64,000 nt of DNA from Chitinophagaceae bacterium (GTDB lineage: Bacteria > Bacteroidota > Bacteroidia > Chitinophagales > Chitinophagaceae): NCBI GenBank assembly GCA_017307735.1, contig JAFKGR010000003.1, positions 124,001-188,000 on the forward strand, in the 5' to 3' direction. The translations under genes were made by a program, and so were the position numbers. A model generated the notes under the pieces. That model saw only the letters and a program-made list of their open reading frames with translations. It had not been told where the DNA came from and ran no database searches. Positions 1 to 9,419 of this stretch are shown here, piece after piece. Positions within the stretch are counted from its first letter, which is position 1. The number at the start of each line of letters is the position of its first letter.

Positions 1-2
1 GT

Positions 3-686
3 ATTTTTAAATACTTAGACGCTGAAATGGAAATGCATCAGTTCATGAATGATGGAGACTTCATGAAACCCGGAGATATTGCATTTGAAATAACCGGAAA
101 TGTACATGCTCTACTGAAAGGAGAACGGCTTGCTCTGAATTGCATGCAAAGGATGAGCGGCATTGCAACGCTGACTAACAAGTATGTTCAAAAATTGAGT
201 GGATATCATACCAGACTTTTGGATACCAGAAAGACAACGCCGGGGCTTCGTTTTTTAGAAAAAGCAGCCGTCAGGACGGGTGGCGGATACAATCACCGGA
301 TGGGTTTGTTTGATATGATTATGTTGAAAGATAATCACATAGATTTCTGCGGCGGAATTACCCAGGCTATTGAAAAGGCAGATCAGTATTTAAAGAAAAA
401 TAATTTAAAGCTTCCGGTAGAGGTGGAGGTGCGGACATTGGAAGATGTTCGCGAAGTGATGAAAATTGGCAAGGTTGATCGCATCATGTTCGATAATTTT
501 TCTACTGAACGGACCGCCGAAGCTGTAAAAATGGTAGGCGGAAAATATGAGACTGAATCATCGGGTAATATCACTTTGGATACCATTGAATCGTATGCCG
601 GGACAGGCGTTGATTTTGTGTCCAGCGGCGCCATTACCCATCATGCAGTCAGCCTGGATTTGAGTTTAAAAGCTACTTTTTCCTGA
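3..686 (+). CDS. nadC: Nicotinate-nucleotide pyrophosphorylase (carboxylating), 5' truncated by window edge
   Basis: Quinolinate phosphoribosyltransferase of de novo NAD synthesis, converting quinolinate and PRPP to nicotinate mononucleotide, CO2 and pyrophosphate in the cytoplasm. The reading frame is open from base 3, so the gene starts outside the window; about 227 of roughly 280 residues are present and the first ATG at 27 is internal. Family signatures seen are LDTRKTTPGLR, the basic stretch RTGGGYNHRMGL followed by LKDNHI, VEVEV with its acidic residues, IMFDNF, and the C-terminal FVSSGAITHH phosphate-binding region. The gene converges on sufE with a 13-bp gap. Confidence 0.95.
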   Translation: MFKYLDAEMEMHQFMNDGDFMKPGDIAFEITGNVHALLKGERLALNCMQRMSGIATLTNKYVQKLSGYHTRLLDTRKTTPGLRFLEKAAVRTGGGYNHRMGLFDMIMLKDNHIDFCGGITQAIEKADQYLKKNNLKLPVEVEVRTLEDVREVMKIGKVDRIMFDNFSTERTAEAVKMVGGKYETESSGNITLDTIESYAGTGVDFVSSGAITHHAVSLDLSLKATFS

Positions 687-699
687 TTGAGCAATTAAA

Positions 700-1140
700 T
701 CAGTTTGCGCGGTTACGCGCTTTGAATGTCATCGCATGGCTTTTCAATTGAATAATCATGGACCGCAATCCATTGGAGCGTGTCGGCGCCAGATGTTGAT
801 GCATTCCGATCGTATCTATAAAATTTAATTTTGCACTCAGGATGGTTTCGGGTGATTGACCCGAAAGAACCCGAATGAGTAAACTCATCAATCCCTTTAC
901 AATAAGCGCATCGCTATCGGCTTTGAAATAAACTTTTCCATCTCTGTATTCTGCCACCAACCATGCACTGGATTGGCATCCCCTGATCAGATTTCTTTCG
1001 GTCATCTCCGCTTTATCAAGATGTGATAGCTTTTTTCCCAGGTCAATTAGGTATTCATATTTCTCGTCCCAGCTTTCGAACCGCAAAAACTCTTCTGTTA
1101 TTTCTGCTTCAATTTGAGATATGTTCTTTGCCGGCTTCAT
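700..1140 (-). CDS. sufE: SufE-family Fe-S cluster assembly protein
   Basis: Cysteine desulfuration factor that accepts persulfide sulfur from a SufS-type desulfurase on a conserved Cys and passes it to the SufBCD scaffold. The motif RGCQSSAW contains the acceptor Cys55, counting from the ATG at 1140; the C-terminal part (GLMSLLIRVLSGQSPETIL) also fits. An upstream in-frame TTG at 1149 would add three residues, but the ATG gives the usual length of 146 residues. A -7-like TATTTTTG lies on the minus strand at 1154-1147, only 6 nt before the ATG, so the mRNA may be nearly leaderless (inference). No sufS or sufBCD is in this window. Confidence 0.93.
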   Translation of the reverse strand: MKPAKNISQIEAEITEEFLRFESWDEKYEYLIDLGKKLSHLDKAEMTERNLIRGCQSSAWLVAEYRDGKVYFKADSDALIVKGLMSLLIRVLSGQSPETILSAKLNFIDTIGMHQHLAPTRSNGLRSMIIQLKSHAMTFKARNRAN

Positions 1141-1317
1141 AGGATGCAAAAATAGTATCCATATCGTTTCGCAAACATCAGCCGGCCAGAGTCAGAGTTG
1201 CCTAATTTACAATAAGGAAAGAGCCAATTCCTTTAAATGGATATACCATTTCTTCATCAAAATTTTAAAATCAAAAAGTTTATCTTTCCTGAAAATCTTT
1301 GTATATAAAATTCAACT

Positions 1318-3852
1318 ATGGCTACACGAAGAGACTTTTTAAAAGAGGCTTCTTTACTAGCCGGCGGAGCCGGAATCTGGCATTCATTGCCGCCCTCCAT
1401 TCAAAAAGCTTTGGCCATCAATCCCGAACCGGGAACTACTTTTCTCGATGCTGAACATATCGTTTTTCTGATGCAGGAAAACAGATCTTTTGATCATTGT
1501 TTCGGAACTCTTCAGGGAGTAAGGGGATTCAACGACCCGCATCCAATTACGATTCCCGGCCAAACCCCGGTTTGGATCCAGACCAATGAAAAGGGTAAAA
1601 AATATGTACCGTTCAGGCTCAACATGAAAGATACGCGTGCGACCTGGATGGGAGGATTGCCTCATTCATGGACAGACCAGGTGGATGCCAGAAATAATGG
1701 GAAATACGATAAATGGCTGATTGCTAAAAAGGCCGGCGGCGATTACAAAGAAATGCCTTTGACATTGGGCTATTACAACCGGGAAGATATCCCTTTTTAT
1801 TACGCACTTGCAGATGCTTTCACTATCTGTGACCAGAATTTCAGTTCGGCCTTGACGGGAACAACTCCCAACAGATTATTTTTCTGGTCTGGAACTATCC
1901 GCGAAGCTTCCGGTAAACAGGCAAATGTATGGAACAGCGATGTCTATTATAACAAAGAAGTCAATTGGAAAACATATCCTGAAAGACTGGAAGAAAACGG
2001 GATTCCGTGGAAAGTTTATCAGAATGAAATCAGTCTTCAGACAGATCTCAAAGGTGATGACGAGAGCTGGCTCGCAAATTTTACAGATAATGATCTGGAA
2101 TGGTTCTCCAACTACAATGTTCGTTTTCACAAAGCACATTACGATTTTATGATGAAACGAATTGGAGAATTACCTGGTGAAATAAAACATCTGAAAAGAA
2201 ATTTGGAAGGGAAAAAACAAAATCAGGCGGTTAAGATTCAGAAAATCCTTCTTCAGAAAAAACAGCAACTGGAAAAATATCAATCCGAGGTAAAAAAATG
2301 GAGCCCGGAAAATTTTGAAAAATTATCTGCGTTTAAAAAAAATATTCACAAACGGGCGTTTGTCACCAATACAGGTGATCCTGATTATCACAAAACTGAT
2401 CCATTTATTTATGAAGAAAATGGAATCAAAAGAGAATTCAGATTACCGAAAGGTGATGTCTTTTATCAATTCAGGCAGGATGTAAACACAGGTAATCTGC
2501 CGATGGTATCCTGGCTGGTGGCTCCTCAATATTATTCAGATCACCCGAGCGCACCATGGTTTGGCGCATGGTATGTTTCGCAGGTTTTGGAAATACTTAC
2601 CAGGAATCCGAAGGTTTGGAAAAAAACAATTTTCATTCTAAACTATGATGAAAATGATGGATACTTTGATCACATTCCTCCATTCACCGCACCCAAACCC
2701 AATGATAGCAAGGCCGGGAAAGTCTCATCAGGAATTGATACCACCGATGAATATGTAACAATGAAAGATCAGATGCAAAGGCCTGATTTAAAAAAGGAAA
2801 ATGCAAGGGAGGATTCTATCGGTCTCGGATACCGAGTACCACTTATTATTGCATCTCCATGGTCGCGGGGTGGATGGGTTAATTCACAGCTTTTTGACAT
2901 TACTTCAACTGTTCGGTTTTTGGAAAGTTTTCTCAAAGCCAAGACAGGAAAGGACATCCGTGAAACCAACATTTCTGAATGGCGAAGAACAGTTGTGGGT
3001 GATCTGACTTCTGTATTCCGTCAATACAACGGAGAAAAGGTTATTCTGCCTGACTTTCTGGACAGAGATACATTTACAAAAGAGATTTACAATACAAAAT
3101 TCAAAGATCCCCCATCAGACTACCATGCATTAAACAGAGAACAGGTAAGGGAAATTTCTGAAACTCTTTTTTCGCAACTTTTACCGGGCCAGGAAAAAGG
3201 AATTCGCAATGCATGTGCGCTGCCCTATGAGTTTGAAGTGAATGGAAATCTGACCAGCAATAAAAGAAGTTTCAAAATCGTCTTCAGCGTAAATCGTAAA
3301 CATTTTGCTGAGAAATCAGCAGGCGTCCCGTTCAATGTGTATGTTCCGGGAAAATATAAATTAGCTTCAAAATGGGAGGAAGTGCGGGCTTGGTCGTTTG
3401 CCGTAAAAGCAGGAGATAAAATAGAATATACATGGCCGTTAGACCGGTTTGAAAACGGGATTTATCATCTGCGGGTTTATGGACCCAATGGATTTTTCAG
3501 AGAATTTCAAGGTTCAAAAGACGATCCGCAAATTGAGATCAATCTGATAAATAATTATTCAGATGGTACCGGCAAACTGACCGGAGATGCAAAATTTGTC
3601 ATTGATAATATAGGTCAGCAATCAATTGATCTTTCTTTGAAAGATAACAAATACGGTTCTCCCTCACAAACTATTGCGATTAATGAACACACCCCGGAAA
3701 TTCAAAAACTGGTGGATGTAAAGAATAATTCCGGATGGTATGATTTCTCTTTAATTGCGAAGGGATCAAATGGATTTGAAAAAAGATTTGCAGGAAGGAT
3801 GGAATCTGGACAACCTTCAAAAACGGATCCATTCATGGGGAGAATGATTTGA
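1318..3852 (+). CDS. Phosphocholine-specific phospholipase C, Tat-exported
   Basis: Secreted phosphoesterase of the acid phosphatase/non-hemolytic phospholipase C superfamily (PlcN/PlcH-like), expected to cleave phosphatidylcholine or related head groups outside the inner membrane. The N-terminus has a twin-arginine signal (ATRRDFLKEASLLAGG), so it is probably exported folded. The catalytic domain begins with IVFLMQENRSFDHCFGTL, has the threonine-rich SALTGTTPNRL stretch near residue 180 and NYDENDGYFDH near 440. A lysine-rich coiled-coil stretch lies at about residues 280-330. The last 200 residues contain two small beta domains typical of the C-terminus of this family. 844 residues is normal length. 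No phosphatase or choline genes adjoin it. A TATCTTTC element (7 of 8 to TAnnTTTG) at 1281 could be its promoter. Confidence 0.9.
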   Translation: MATRRDFLKEASLLAGGAGIWHSLPPSIQKALAINPEPGTTFLDAEHIVFLMQENRSFDHCFGTLQGVRGFNDPHPITIPGQTPVWIQTNEKGKKYVPFRLNMKDTRATWMGGLPHSWTDQVDARNNGKYDKWLIAKKAGGDYKEMPLTLGYYNREDIPFYYALADAFTICDQNFSSALTGTTPNRLFFWSGTIREASGKQANVWNSDVYYNKEVNWKTYPERLEENGIPWKVYQNEISLQTDLKGDDESWLANFTDNDLEWFSNYNVRFHKAHYDFMMKRIGELPGEIKHLKRNLEGKKQNQAVKIQKILLQKKQQLEKYQSEVKKWSPENFEKLSAFKKNIHKRAFVTNTGDPDYHKTDPFIYEENGIKREFRLPKGDVFYQFRQDVNTGNLPMVSWLVAPQYYSDHPSAPWFGAWYVSQVLEILTRNPKVWKKTIFILNYDENDGYFDHIPPFTAPKPNDSKAGKVSSGIDTTDEYVTMKDQMQRPDLKKENAREDSIGLGYRVPLIIASPWSRGGWVNSQLFDITSTVRFLESFLKAKTGKDIRETNISEWRRTVVGDLTSVFRQYNGEKVILPDFLDRDTFTKEIYNTKFKDPPSDYHALNREQVREISETLFSQLLPGQEKGIRNACALPYEFEVNGNLTSNKRSFKIVFSVNRKHFAEKSAGVPFNVYVPGKYKLASKWEEVRAWSFAVKAGDKIEYTWPLDRFENGIYHLRVYGPNGFFREFQGSKDDPQIEINLINNYSDGTGKLTGDAKFVIDNIGQQSIDLSLKDNKYGSPSQTIAINEHTPEIQKLVDVKNNSGWYDFSLIAKGSNGFEKRFAGRMESGQPSKTDPFMGRMI

Positions 3853-3996
3853 GAAAATTCCGGTCCGGAAACGGTTATTTTTACATTCCTCAGATTTCAC
3901 TGGTTGGAGAAGAAAAAACTTTCTCCTGCAAAATTTCGCAGAAAAAAAAAATCGCGATGTAATGTTCATTCAACTTCGAAGGATGCTGAAAGCTCG

Positions 3997-4032
3997 AAAA
4001 AAAATTGGTTCCGAAATCTTTCCGGAACCAAT
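3997..4032 (-). terminator. Rho-independent terminator of groESL
   Basis: Perfect 10-bp stem (4004-4013 with 4023-4032, ATTGGTTCCG) and a 9-nt loop. On the minus strand it is followed by an uninterrupted run of eight T, about 20 bp after the groEL stop codon. Confidence 0.9.
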
Positions 4033-4054
4033 TGTATAATGAAATGTATTCAGC

Positions 4055-5698
4055 TTAGTAACCCATATCCATTCCACCACCCATTCCGCCGCCCATTGGA
4101 GGCATCGGAGCTTTATCTTTTTCGGGTTTATCTGAAATAACGCATTCTGTAGTAAGCAACATTCCCGCAATAGAAGCTGCATTTTCCAGAGCGATACGTG
4201 CAACCTTGGTAGGGTCAATAACACCAGCTGTCAAAAGGTTTTCGTAAACTTCCGTACGTGCATTGAAACCGTAATCGTTCTTTCCTTCTTTGATCTTTTG
4301 AACCACTATACTTCCTTCAACACCGCTGTTTACAACGATCTGGCGAACGGGTTCTTCCAAAGCACGGCGAACGATCTGGACACCGGTAGCTTCATCTGCA
4401 TTATCACTTTTCACCTTATCAAGACCAGTGATTGAACGGATGTAAGCGACACCACCGCCCGGTACAATACCTTCTTCAACGGCAGCACGTGTAGCATGCA
4501 ACGCATCGTCCACGCGGTCTTTCTTTTCCTTCATTTCAACTTCGGTAGCAGCACCCACATAAAGAACTGCAACGCCTCCACTCAACTTAGCCAAACGTTC
4601 CTGCAATTTTTCTTTGTCGTAATCGCTGGTAGTTGTTTCAATTTGTGCTTTAATCTGGTTAACTCTTGCTTTAATAGCAGCTTTGTCACCTTTACCGTTT
4701 ACGATGGTTGTATTATCCTTGTCAATTGTAACATGCCCGGCTTCACCGAGATAAGTCAAATCAGCATTTTCAAGTTTGTATCCTTGTTCTTCGCTGATCA
4801 CAATTCCTTTGGTTAATGTAGCAATATCCTGAAGCATTTCTTTTCTTCTGTCGCCAAACCCAGGAGCTTTTACTGCTGCAACTTTCAATGTACCTCTCAA
4901 TTTGTTTACCACCAACGTTGCCAAAGCTTCACCTTCCAGATCCTCAGCAATGATCAGCAACGGACGTCCACCCTGAGCCACTTTTTCAAGAATGTGGAGA
5001 ATATCCTTCATTGTACTGATTTTTTTATCATAAATCAGGATGTAAGGATTTTCCAGTTCAGCTTCCATCTTTTCGCTGTTGGTAACGAAATAGGGGGAAA
5101 TATAACCACGATCAAACTGCATACCTTCCACAACCTCCACTGTGGTATCTGTTCCTTTAGCTTCTTCAACGGTGATGACTCCTTCTTTACCGACCTTTGA
5201 CATAGCTTCTGCGATCAGCTTGCCAATGCTTTCATCATTATTGGCTGAAATGCTGGCAACCTGTTCAATCTTATTATTATTATCGCCAACAGCCACCGAT
5301 TGTTTCTTCAGGCTGTCAACAACAGATTTAACGGCTTTATCAATACCGCGTTTTAAATCCATCGGATTTGCACCGGATGCAACGTTCTTCAAACCCTCAC
5401 TGATAATTGACTGTGCCAAAACAGTTGCAGTAGTAGTACCGTCGCCGGCAATATCACCGGTTTTGCTGGCTACTTCTTTAACCATCTGTGCTCCCATATT
5501 TTCCACGGGATCTTCCAGTTCAACCTCCTTTGCTACTGTAACGCCATCTTTGGTAACAGTTGGTGCACCGAATTTCTTATCTATTACTACATTACGACCT
5601 TTGGGGCCCAGGGTTACTTTAACCGCATTGGCCAGAGTATCCACCCCTCTCTTCATTTTATTACGGGCTTCTATCTCAAAAAATAATTGTTTAGCCAT
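4055..5698 (-). CDS. groEL: Chaperonin GroEL (Cpn60)
   Basis: ATP-dependent folding chaperone forming the double-ring barrel capped by GroES. 547 residues, full length. It has the ATP-binding region ([14 protein letters not shown] and [13 protein letters not shown]), the apical substrate-binding domain in the middle, and the flexible C-terminal GGM tail ([16 protein letters not shown]). It is the second gene of the groES-groEL operon, 50 bp downstream of groES, and is followed by a strong terminator. A long antisense open frame across it (5142-5756) is a coding shadow. Confidence 0.99.
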   Translation of the reverse strand: MAKQLFFEIEARNKMKRGVDTLANAVKVTLGPKGRNVVIDKKFGAPTVTKDGVTVAKEVELEDPVENMGAQMVKEVASKTGDIAGDGTTTATVLAQSIISEGLKNVASGANPMDLKRGIDKAVKSVVDSLKKQSVAVGDNNNKIEQVASISANNDESIGKLIAEAMSKVGKEGVITVEEAKGTDTTVEVVEGMQFDRGYISPYFVTNSEKMEAELENPYILIYDKKISTMKDILHILEKVAQGGRPLLIIAEDLEGEALATLVVNKLRGTLKVAAVKAPGFGDRRKEMLQDIATLTKGIVISEEQGYKLENADLTYLGEAGHVTIDKDNTTIVNGKGDKAAIKARVNQIKAQIETTTSDYDKEKLQERLAKLSGGVAVLYVGAATEVEMKEKKDRVDDALHATRAAVEEGIVPGGGVAYIRSITGLDKVKSDNADEATGVQIVRRALEEPVRQIVVNSGVEGSIVVQKIKEGKNDYGFNARTEVYENLLTAGVIDPTKVARIALENAASIAGMLLTTECVISDKPEKDKAPMPPMGGGMGGGMDMGY

Positions 5699-5748
5699 AA
5701 TCTTTATGATTGTTTGTTTTTATTTGTTATTAAATGGTTTCAAATTGT

Positions 5749-6048
5749 TTATTTGACTTTCATCAAAATGTCAGATGCCCGCATGATCAGGTAATCTTCT
5801 CCTTCAATTGTAATTTCTGTACCGCCATATTTACCGTACATAACCACATCACCTTCTTTAACCTGTAAGGGAATCAGGTTGCCGGTTTGTTCGGCGTATT
5901 TGCCTTTTCCAACAGCAATAACAGTTCCTTTTTGAGGCTTTTCTTTTGCAGTATCTGGAATGATAATTCCACCGGCAGTTTTTTCCTCGGCCTGGTTTGG
6001 CTTCACAAGAACCCTGTCGTCAAAGAGTTCAAAATTCGACTTTGCCAT
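5749..6048 (-). CDS. groES: Co-chaperonin GroES (Cpn10)
   Basis: Heptameric lid for the GroEL cavity. 99 residues, with the family-typical [22 protein letters not shown], the mobile loop, and the closing [17 protein letters not shown]. First gene of the operon. The upstream region has no CIRCE inverted repeat (TTAGCACTC and its partner), so HrcA control is not supported, and I could not recognise its promoter. Confidence 0.98.
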   Translation of the reverse strand: MAKSNFELFDDRVLVKPNQAEEKTAGGIIIPDTAKEKPQKGTVIAVGKGKYAEQTGNLIPLQVKEGDVVMYGKYGGTEITIEGEDYLIMRASDILMKVK

Positions 6049-6389
6049 AATTGTTACTAATTTTAAAATTTAATTTTGATTGCCTTCGTATAGAAATTAT
6101 TGTGCCAATCAATTATTTAAACCCTGTTGGCAGTTTTAAAACAGATGTGTCAGTTTTTCATGTGAAAAAAAGTCAGTATCAGTTTTTCCGGGATCCCTGA
6201 ACTCTCAGGTACTTTTGGAAATAGCAAGATGAATTTTAATGATCCGGTCAGAACAGCCATCTCTCACACAACAATTTTACCGATACTTCCGTTTTTAAGT
6301 GAACCTGAAACATTATAAACAAGATGTTATCAGTGAATCTAAGACGGGTACACCAATCTGAGATTCAAAATCCTTAAAAACCAAACACT
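6049..6389. other. 341-bp divergent intergenic region between groES and an unknown gene
   Basis: No gene seen. It carries a plus-strand -7 element TACTTTTG (6210-6217) with a T-rich tract 22 nt upstream, which would give the gene at 6390 a leader of about 165 nt. Two copies of TCAGTTTTTC occur 30 bp apart (from about 6149 and 6179). The groES promoter must lie here but no consensus is visible on that strand. Confidence 0.5.
6210..6217 (+). promoter_or_regulatory. Bacteroidota -7 promoter element for the gene at 6390
   Basis: TACTTTTG matches TAnnTTTG. There is no perfect TTTG at the -33 position; GTTTTT at 6182-6187 takes that place at a spacing of 22. Confidence 0.45.
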
Positions 6390-6695
6390 ATGGAACCCAT
6401 TATTTTTCAGGAAATTTTACTTGCTCATGCAAGCAGGTTTTTCCAAAAAGAATTTCAACAGCGTTATTTTCTTACAGCCCACAGGAATTTAACCTCCAAG
6501 GAACAATTGGCCGAAGCATGCTGGAATGGGCTGCTGAGAGAAATATTACCCGAATTGTGTACAACACTTGAAATGAACCAAATCAACGAAGGAAATAAAT
6601 TCCTGAGTGTGTGCCTGGGTTACGATGATGAAAGAAACAATACGTGCTTTTCATTGAATCCCTATTTCTTTCTGAACACTACCAGAAAAAACTAA
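6390..6695 (+). CDS. Hypothetical protein, 101 residues
   Basis: Not recognised. A small soluble protein with no signal peptide or membrane segment; acidic and aromatic, with three cysteines (ACWNGLL, ELCTTLE, SVCLGYD) and a phenylalanine-rich C-terminus. Reasons to think it is real: an ATG after an AT-rich leader, a -7 element upstream (6210) and a clear stem-loop with T-run just downstream (6740-6771). It stands alone between groES and a convergent unknown gene. Confidence 0.65.
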   Translation: MEPIIFQEILLAHASRFFQKEFQQRYFLTAHRNLTSKEQLAEACWNGLLREILPELCTTLEMNQINEGNKFLSVCLGYDDERNNTCFSLNPYFFLNTTRKN

Positions 6696-6739
6696 GAAAT
6701 CTTTTCAAATCTCAAATGGCGTTTAGTTTAACAACAAAA

Positions 6740-6771
6740 GCCGGATGGTAAAAAAATCGTCCGGTTTTTTT
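6740..6771 (+). terminator. Rho-independent terminator
   Basis: Stem CCGGA/TCCGG (6741-6745 with 6760-6764), extended by a G-T pair and A-T pairs, followed by seven T. It sits between convergent genes; the opposite strand has only a short T tract, so it mainly serves the plus-strand gene at 6390. Confidence 0.75.
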
Positions 6772-6773
6772 AT

Positions 6774-7694
6774 TTAATTAAAACCAGACAGGGTAGCTGT
6801 AAAAATCCCCCTTTCTCTTTTTTTGAAAATCAGTTTCCAATTGCCATTGTAAACAATTGAAGAGGGCACAAGCAGGTTGCGTACTTTAGTCATCTTGACT
6901 CTCATATTGACATCAAAGTCATACACCCCTGCATCATATTTCAAAGTGTAATTTCTTTCCAAAACCTCAAAAGTTTTTTCATCAAACAGGGTGGTCATGT
7001 GCTGGATAACTACCTTCTTCTCCTTCCCCCTTTTCACATTGATTGAGAAAAGATAAGCCTGGGAGTTTTCATCATAATCAATTCTCATATTATAATCATC
7101 TTCCATCGACTTATCAAAAATCTCCGTCTTTCCGCTGATGAAAGGCAATCCTTTGATTTTCGTTCCCGGATTAAAAAACAACATTTTCAGTTGCGCTTTG
7201 TGTTTTTCCATTCCACTAAGCCCATCGGTACTGAACTGTGTATTGCCAACGATATTATTTTCTCCACAAACCTTTCGCTCATCCAAAAACATTTGGCCAT
7301 ACATGGAGGCTGTGTAATAATTGTAATTGTGCTTTGAATCATAAAATTTTCCGGTCACTTTGTCATTAAGTATCCGAAGCTGACGGCAATGGTTCTGTAC
7401 TTCCTGGCGTGTTTCTCCATTAAAAGATGCTTCTACCCTTCCTCTTTTATCAAGCATTTGGATGTTGTTAAAAGCTGTATAACCGACGGTTCTTAAACTT
7501 TTAAATGCCTTATAAAAAGTTGTGTCATTTCTGACTCGTTTGATAAAAGAAGCAACATCCAGGTTTTGGTTTACGATTATTTCAGAAAGTGTGATGTAAT
7601 GATTCTCCACTTTTACCACACTGTCTTTTTCCTGTGAAAAAGCGTTTTGATAAAGTAAAAGTGTAAAGATGGAAATCGCAATTTGTGCTTTCAT
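6774..7694 (-). CDS. Secreted hypothetical protein, 306 residues
   Basis: Function unknown. An N-terminal signal peptide (MKAQIAISIFTLLLYQNAFS, cleavage probably after AFS) sends it to the periplasm or beyond. The rest is beta-rich with many charged and aromatic residues (for example HNYNYYTASMYGQMF) and looks like the repeating-strand lipoprotein-scaffold or DUF-type periplasmic proteins common in Chitinophagaceae. No catalytic motif, lipobox or T9SS C-terminal domain is visible. It ends at the stem-loop at 6740 and is separated from msrA by 123 bp without a clear terminator. Confidence 0.7.
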   Translation of the reverse strand: MKAQIAISIFTLLLYQNAFSQEKDSVVKVENHYITLSEIIVNQNLDVASFIKRVRNDTTFYKAFKSLRTVGYTAFNNIQMLDKRGRVEASFNGETRQEVQNHCRQLRILNDKVTGKFYDSKHNYNYYTASMYGQMFLDERKVCGENNIVGNTQFSTDGLSGMEKHKAQLKMLFFNPGTKIKGLPFISGKTEIFDKSMEDDYNMRIDYDENSQAYLFSINVKRGKEKKVVIQHMTTLFDEKTFEVLERNYTLKYDAGVYDFDVNMRVKMTKVRNLLVPSSIVYNGNWKLIFKKRERGIFTATLSGFN

Positions 7695-7817
7695 AATTTC
7701 GGGTAAGTGGCTTTTCTCACAATGAATACGAAAACGGTAAGTCGGGTATCAGAATACTTTGTATTTCTTTTTAAAAATATTATTAATCATTGGTTAACCG
7801 TGAATTCTCTGGTAGGG

Positions 7818-8381
7818 CTATTTTGAGACTTCTCTGATTTCTTCTTTAAAATATTTCTTCAACTTTTCTATTTTGGGTTTCACCACATAAAAGCAATAGG
7901 GTTGCAAAGGGTGAAGGTTATAATAATTATCGTGCATATCTTCTGCGGGGTAAAAGTTTGTCAAAGGTTTAATGGCAGTAACAATGGGCCGGTCATAAAT
8001 ACCACCTTCATTCAACTTCTCTTTGGATTCGGCAGCCAGTCTTTTCTGATTCTCATCATGATAAAAAATCACACTCCTGTATTGTGTTCCGATATCATTT
8101 CCCTGGCGGTTGAGAGAAGTGGGATCATGTGTGGTCCAAAAAACCTCCAGAAGTTTCTGATAGGAAATCAATTTCGGATCAAAAGTGATTTGTAAACTTT
8201 CAGCATGGCCGGTATCACCATTGCAAACCTGTTCATAAGTCGGGTTTGGGACATGGCCACCTGAATAACCGCTCTGCACTTTAATTACACCTCTCAACCT
8301 CTGAAAAACAGCTTCTGAACACCAGAAACATCCATTTGCAAAAGTTGCTGTTTCAAATTCCTGATTCATTTTTCCATTCAT
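7818..8381 (-). CDS. msrA: Peptide-methionine (S)-S-oxide reductase
   Basis: Repairs oxidised methionine (S-sulfoxide epimer) in proteins, using thioredoxin as reductant. The catalytic motif GCFWC is at residues 17-21 with Cys18 as nucleophile. Other family blocks are SGYSGGHVPNPTYEQVC, TGHAESLQITFDP, FWTTHDPTSLNRQGNDIGTQYRS and the conserved YCFYVVKPK near the end. 187 residues; starting at Met5 (MNQEFE) is equally plausible and would give 183. The sequence is a single MsrA with no MsrB fusion. Confidence 0.96.
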   Translation of the reverse strand: MNGKMNQEFETATFANGCFWCSEAVFQRLRGVIKVQSGYSGGHVPNPTYEQVCNGDTGHAESLQITFDPKLISYQKLLEVFWTTHDPTSLNRQGNDIGTQYRSVIFYHDENQKRLAAESKEKLNEGGIYDRPIVTAIKPLTNFYPAEDMHDNYYNLHPLQPYCFYVVKPKIEKLKKYFKEEIREVSK

Positions 8382-8443
8382 TTTTCAAAAGGTAAAAAAA
8401 TTATCAATCGCTCTATAAAACCTCATTGAATTGTAAGATTTCT

Positions 8444-9016
8444 TTAGGGAATAAATATACGGTTCACTTTCACAAACCTTGGGATGAAATAACTGTTCAT
8501 TCCTGATATCATCACACCTCTGCTGCTGGAGGCATGAATAAATTTTACACTGCCTCCGTCGTTTTCGGTGATGATTCCCATGTGCCCGACCACGCCACTG
8601 TTTTTATCACTATCGGTAAATAAAATAATATCTCCTGGTTTGCTGAATTCTATGGGAATATTCACACCTGCATTGGTAAACTGAAAAGTTATTCTCGGCA
8701 CCGAAATATTAAAATGGCTGAATACATAAGTAATAAATCCGGAGCAATCGAATCCCTTGCTTTTGTCGGTTGAGCCATAACGGTAGGGCACGCCCAACTG
8801 TTTCATCGCAAAATCGATAATCTGTTGTGCCCTCACACGACCGGTATTGATTTCTACATCGGGTTCTTTTTTCTTGATAACTACGCTGCTGCGAACAGGT
8901 GCCTGGGGAACGATTTCATTTCCGGATGATTTATTCACAACCGCTGTTCTTCGGGAAGAACTGCAACTAACGAAAAATAAACATCCGGATAGAAATATTA
9001 GGAAATAATTTTTCAT
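8444..9016 (-). CDS. NlpC/P60-family cell-wall hydrolase, lipoprotein
   Basis: Predicted gamma-D-glutamyl-diamino acid endopeptidase acting on peptidoglycan stem peptides. It has a lipoprotein signal with lipobox FVSC (Cys18), a linker of about 40 residues, then the papain-like domain. The catalytic set is visible: Cys91 in FDCSGF, His145 in VGHMGI and polar His161 in IHASSSRG. 190 residues, a normal length for a single-domain enzyme with no binding repeats. A paralogue with a different N-terminus is at 20737. Confidence 0.9.
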   Translation of the reverse strand: MKNYFLIFLSGCLFFVSCSSSRRTAVVNKSSGNEIVPQAPVRSSVVIKKKEPDVEINTGRVRAQQIIDFAMKQLGVPYRYGSTDKSKGFDCSGFITYVFSHFNISVPRITFQFTNAGVNIPIEFSKPGDIILFTDSDKNSGVVGHMGIITENDGGSVKFIHASSSRGVMISGMNSYFIPRFVKVNRIFIP

Positions 9017-9070
9017 TTGCAGGGATTACAGATACAGGTTGATGGCAAGATAATGATTTGGCAGATAAAA

Positions 9071-9145
9071 GGTTTAGATGTTTTGACGGTTAGACGTTTA
9101 GAGGTTTAGGCGTTTAGGTAGTTTAGGCGTTTAGGTAGTTTGGAC
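9071..9145. repeat. Degenerate TTTAG minisatellite
   Basis: About eight units of roughly 8-9 bp with the core (g)TTTAGnnG. The last part is a near-perfect duplication of GTTTAGGCGTTTAGGTA (9104-9120 and 9121-9137). Inverted copies follow: 9273-9286 is complementary to 9103-9116 at 13 of 14 positions, and 9326-9334 is exactly complementary to 9085-9093. Confidence 0.8.
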
Positions 9146-9353
9146 TTTTACAATGTATGATGCTTAAATATAATCTCTGCATTTTAAAAATTAAGGTAAT
9201 AATCTTTTGAGTCTGGTAAAGTGCATCAATGCCATCCCTATATAAAACCAGGCTGAATCAAATAAAAATTTTTAAACGGCTAAACCACATCTTTATAATC
9301 TCCTATCAGATTATCCCCTAAATGGCTAACCGTCCAGAGGCTCCTCTCCTGTT

Positions 9354-9384
9354 TTTGTGCTTTGATATTCATAAAGTACTTTTG
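9354..9384 (+). promoter_or_regulatory. Primary-sigma promoter of the dihydrolipoyl dehydrogenase gene
   Basis: TTTG (9354-9357), 19-nt spacer, TACTTTTG (9377-9384). This fits the Bacteroidota consensus TTTG-N19..21-TAnnTTTG and predicts a leader of about 30 nt. Confidence 0.8.
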
Positions 9385-9419
9385 CTGCGCTTTTAGAATA
9401 ATAAAAAAAACCATTCATT

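Larger units (their letters stand above)
9017..9419. other. 403-bp intergenic region with degenerate repeats and the lpd promoter
   Basis: No gene seen. It holds a TTTAG-type tandem repeat (9071-9145), two inverted partial copies (9273-9286 and 9326-9334), and a promoter for the downstream dihydrolipoyl dehydrogenase (9354-9384). Confidence 0.7.

Noticed and set aside
3904..4140. 78-codon plus-strand frame between the phospholipase and groEL
   Set aside because: It crosses the groESL terminator and the end of groEL; composition is poly-lysine like and unsupported.
5142..5756. 204-codon open frame antisense to groEL
   Set aside because: It lies wholly over groEL and its promoter region; the groEL frame is a perfect family match, so this is a coding shadow.
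6049..6150. CIRCE element before groES
   Set aside because: No TTAGCACTC/GAGTGCTAA pair is present.
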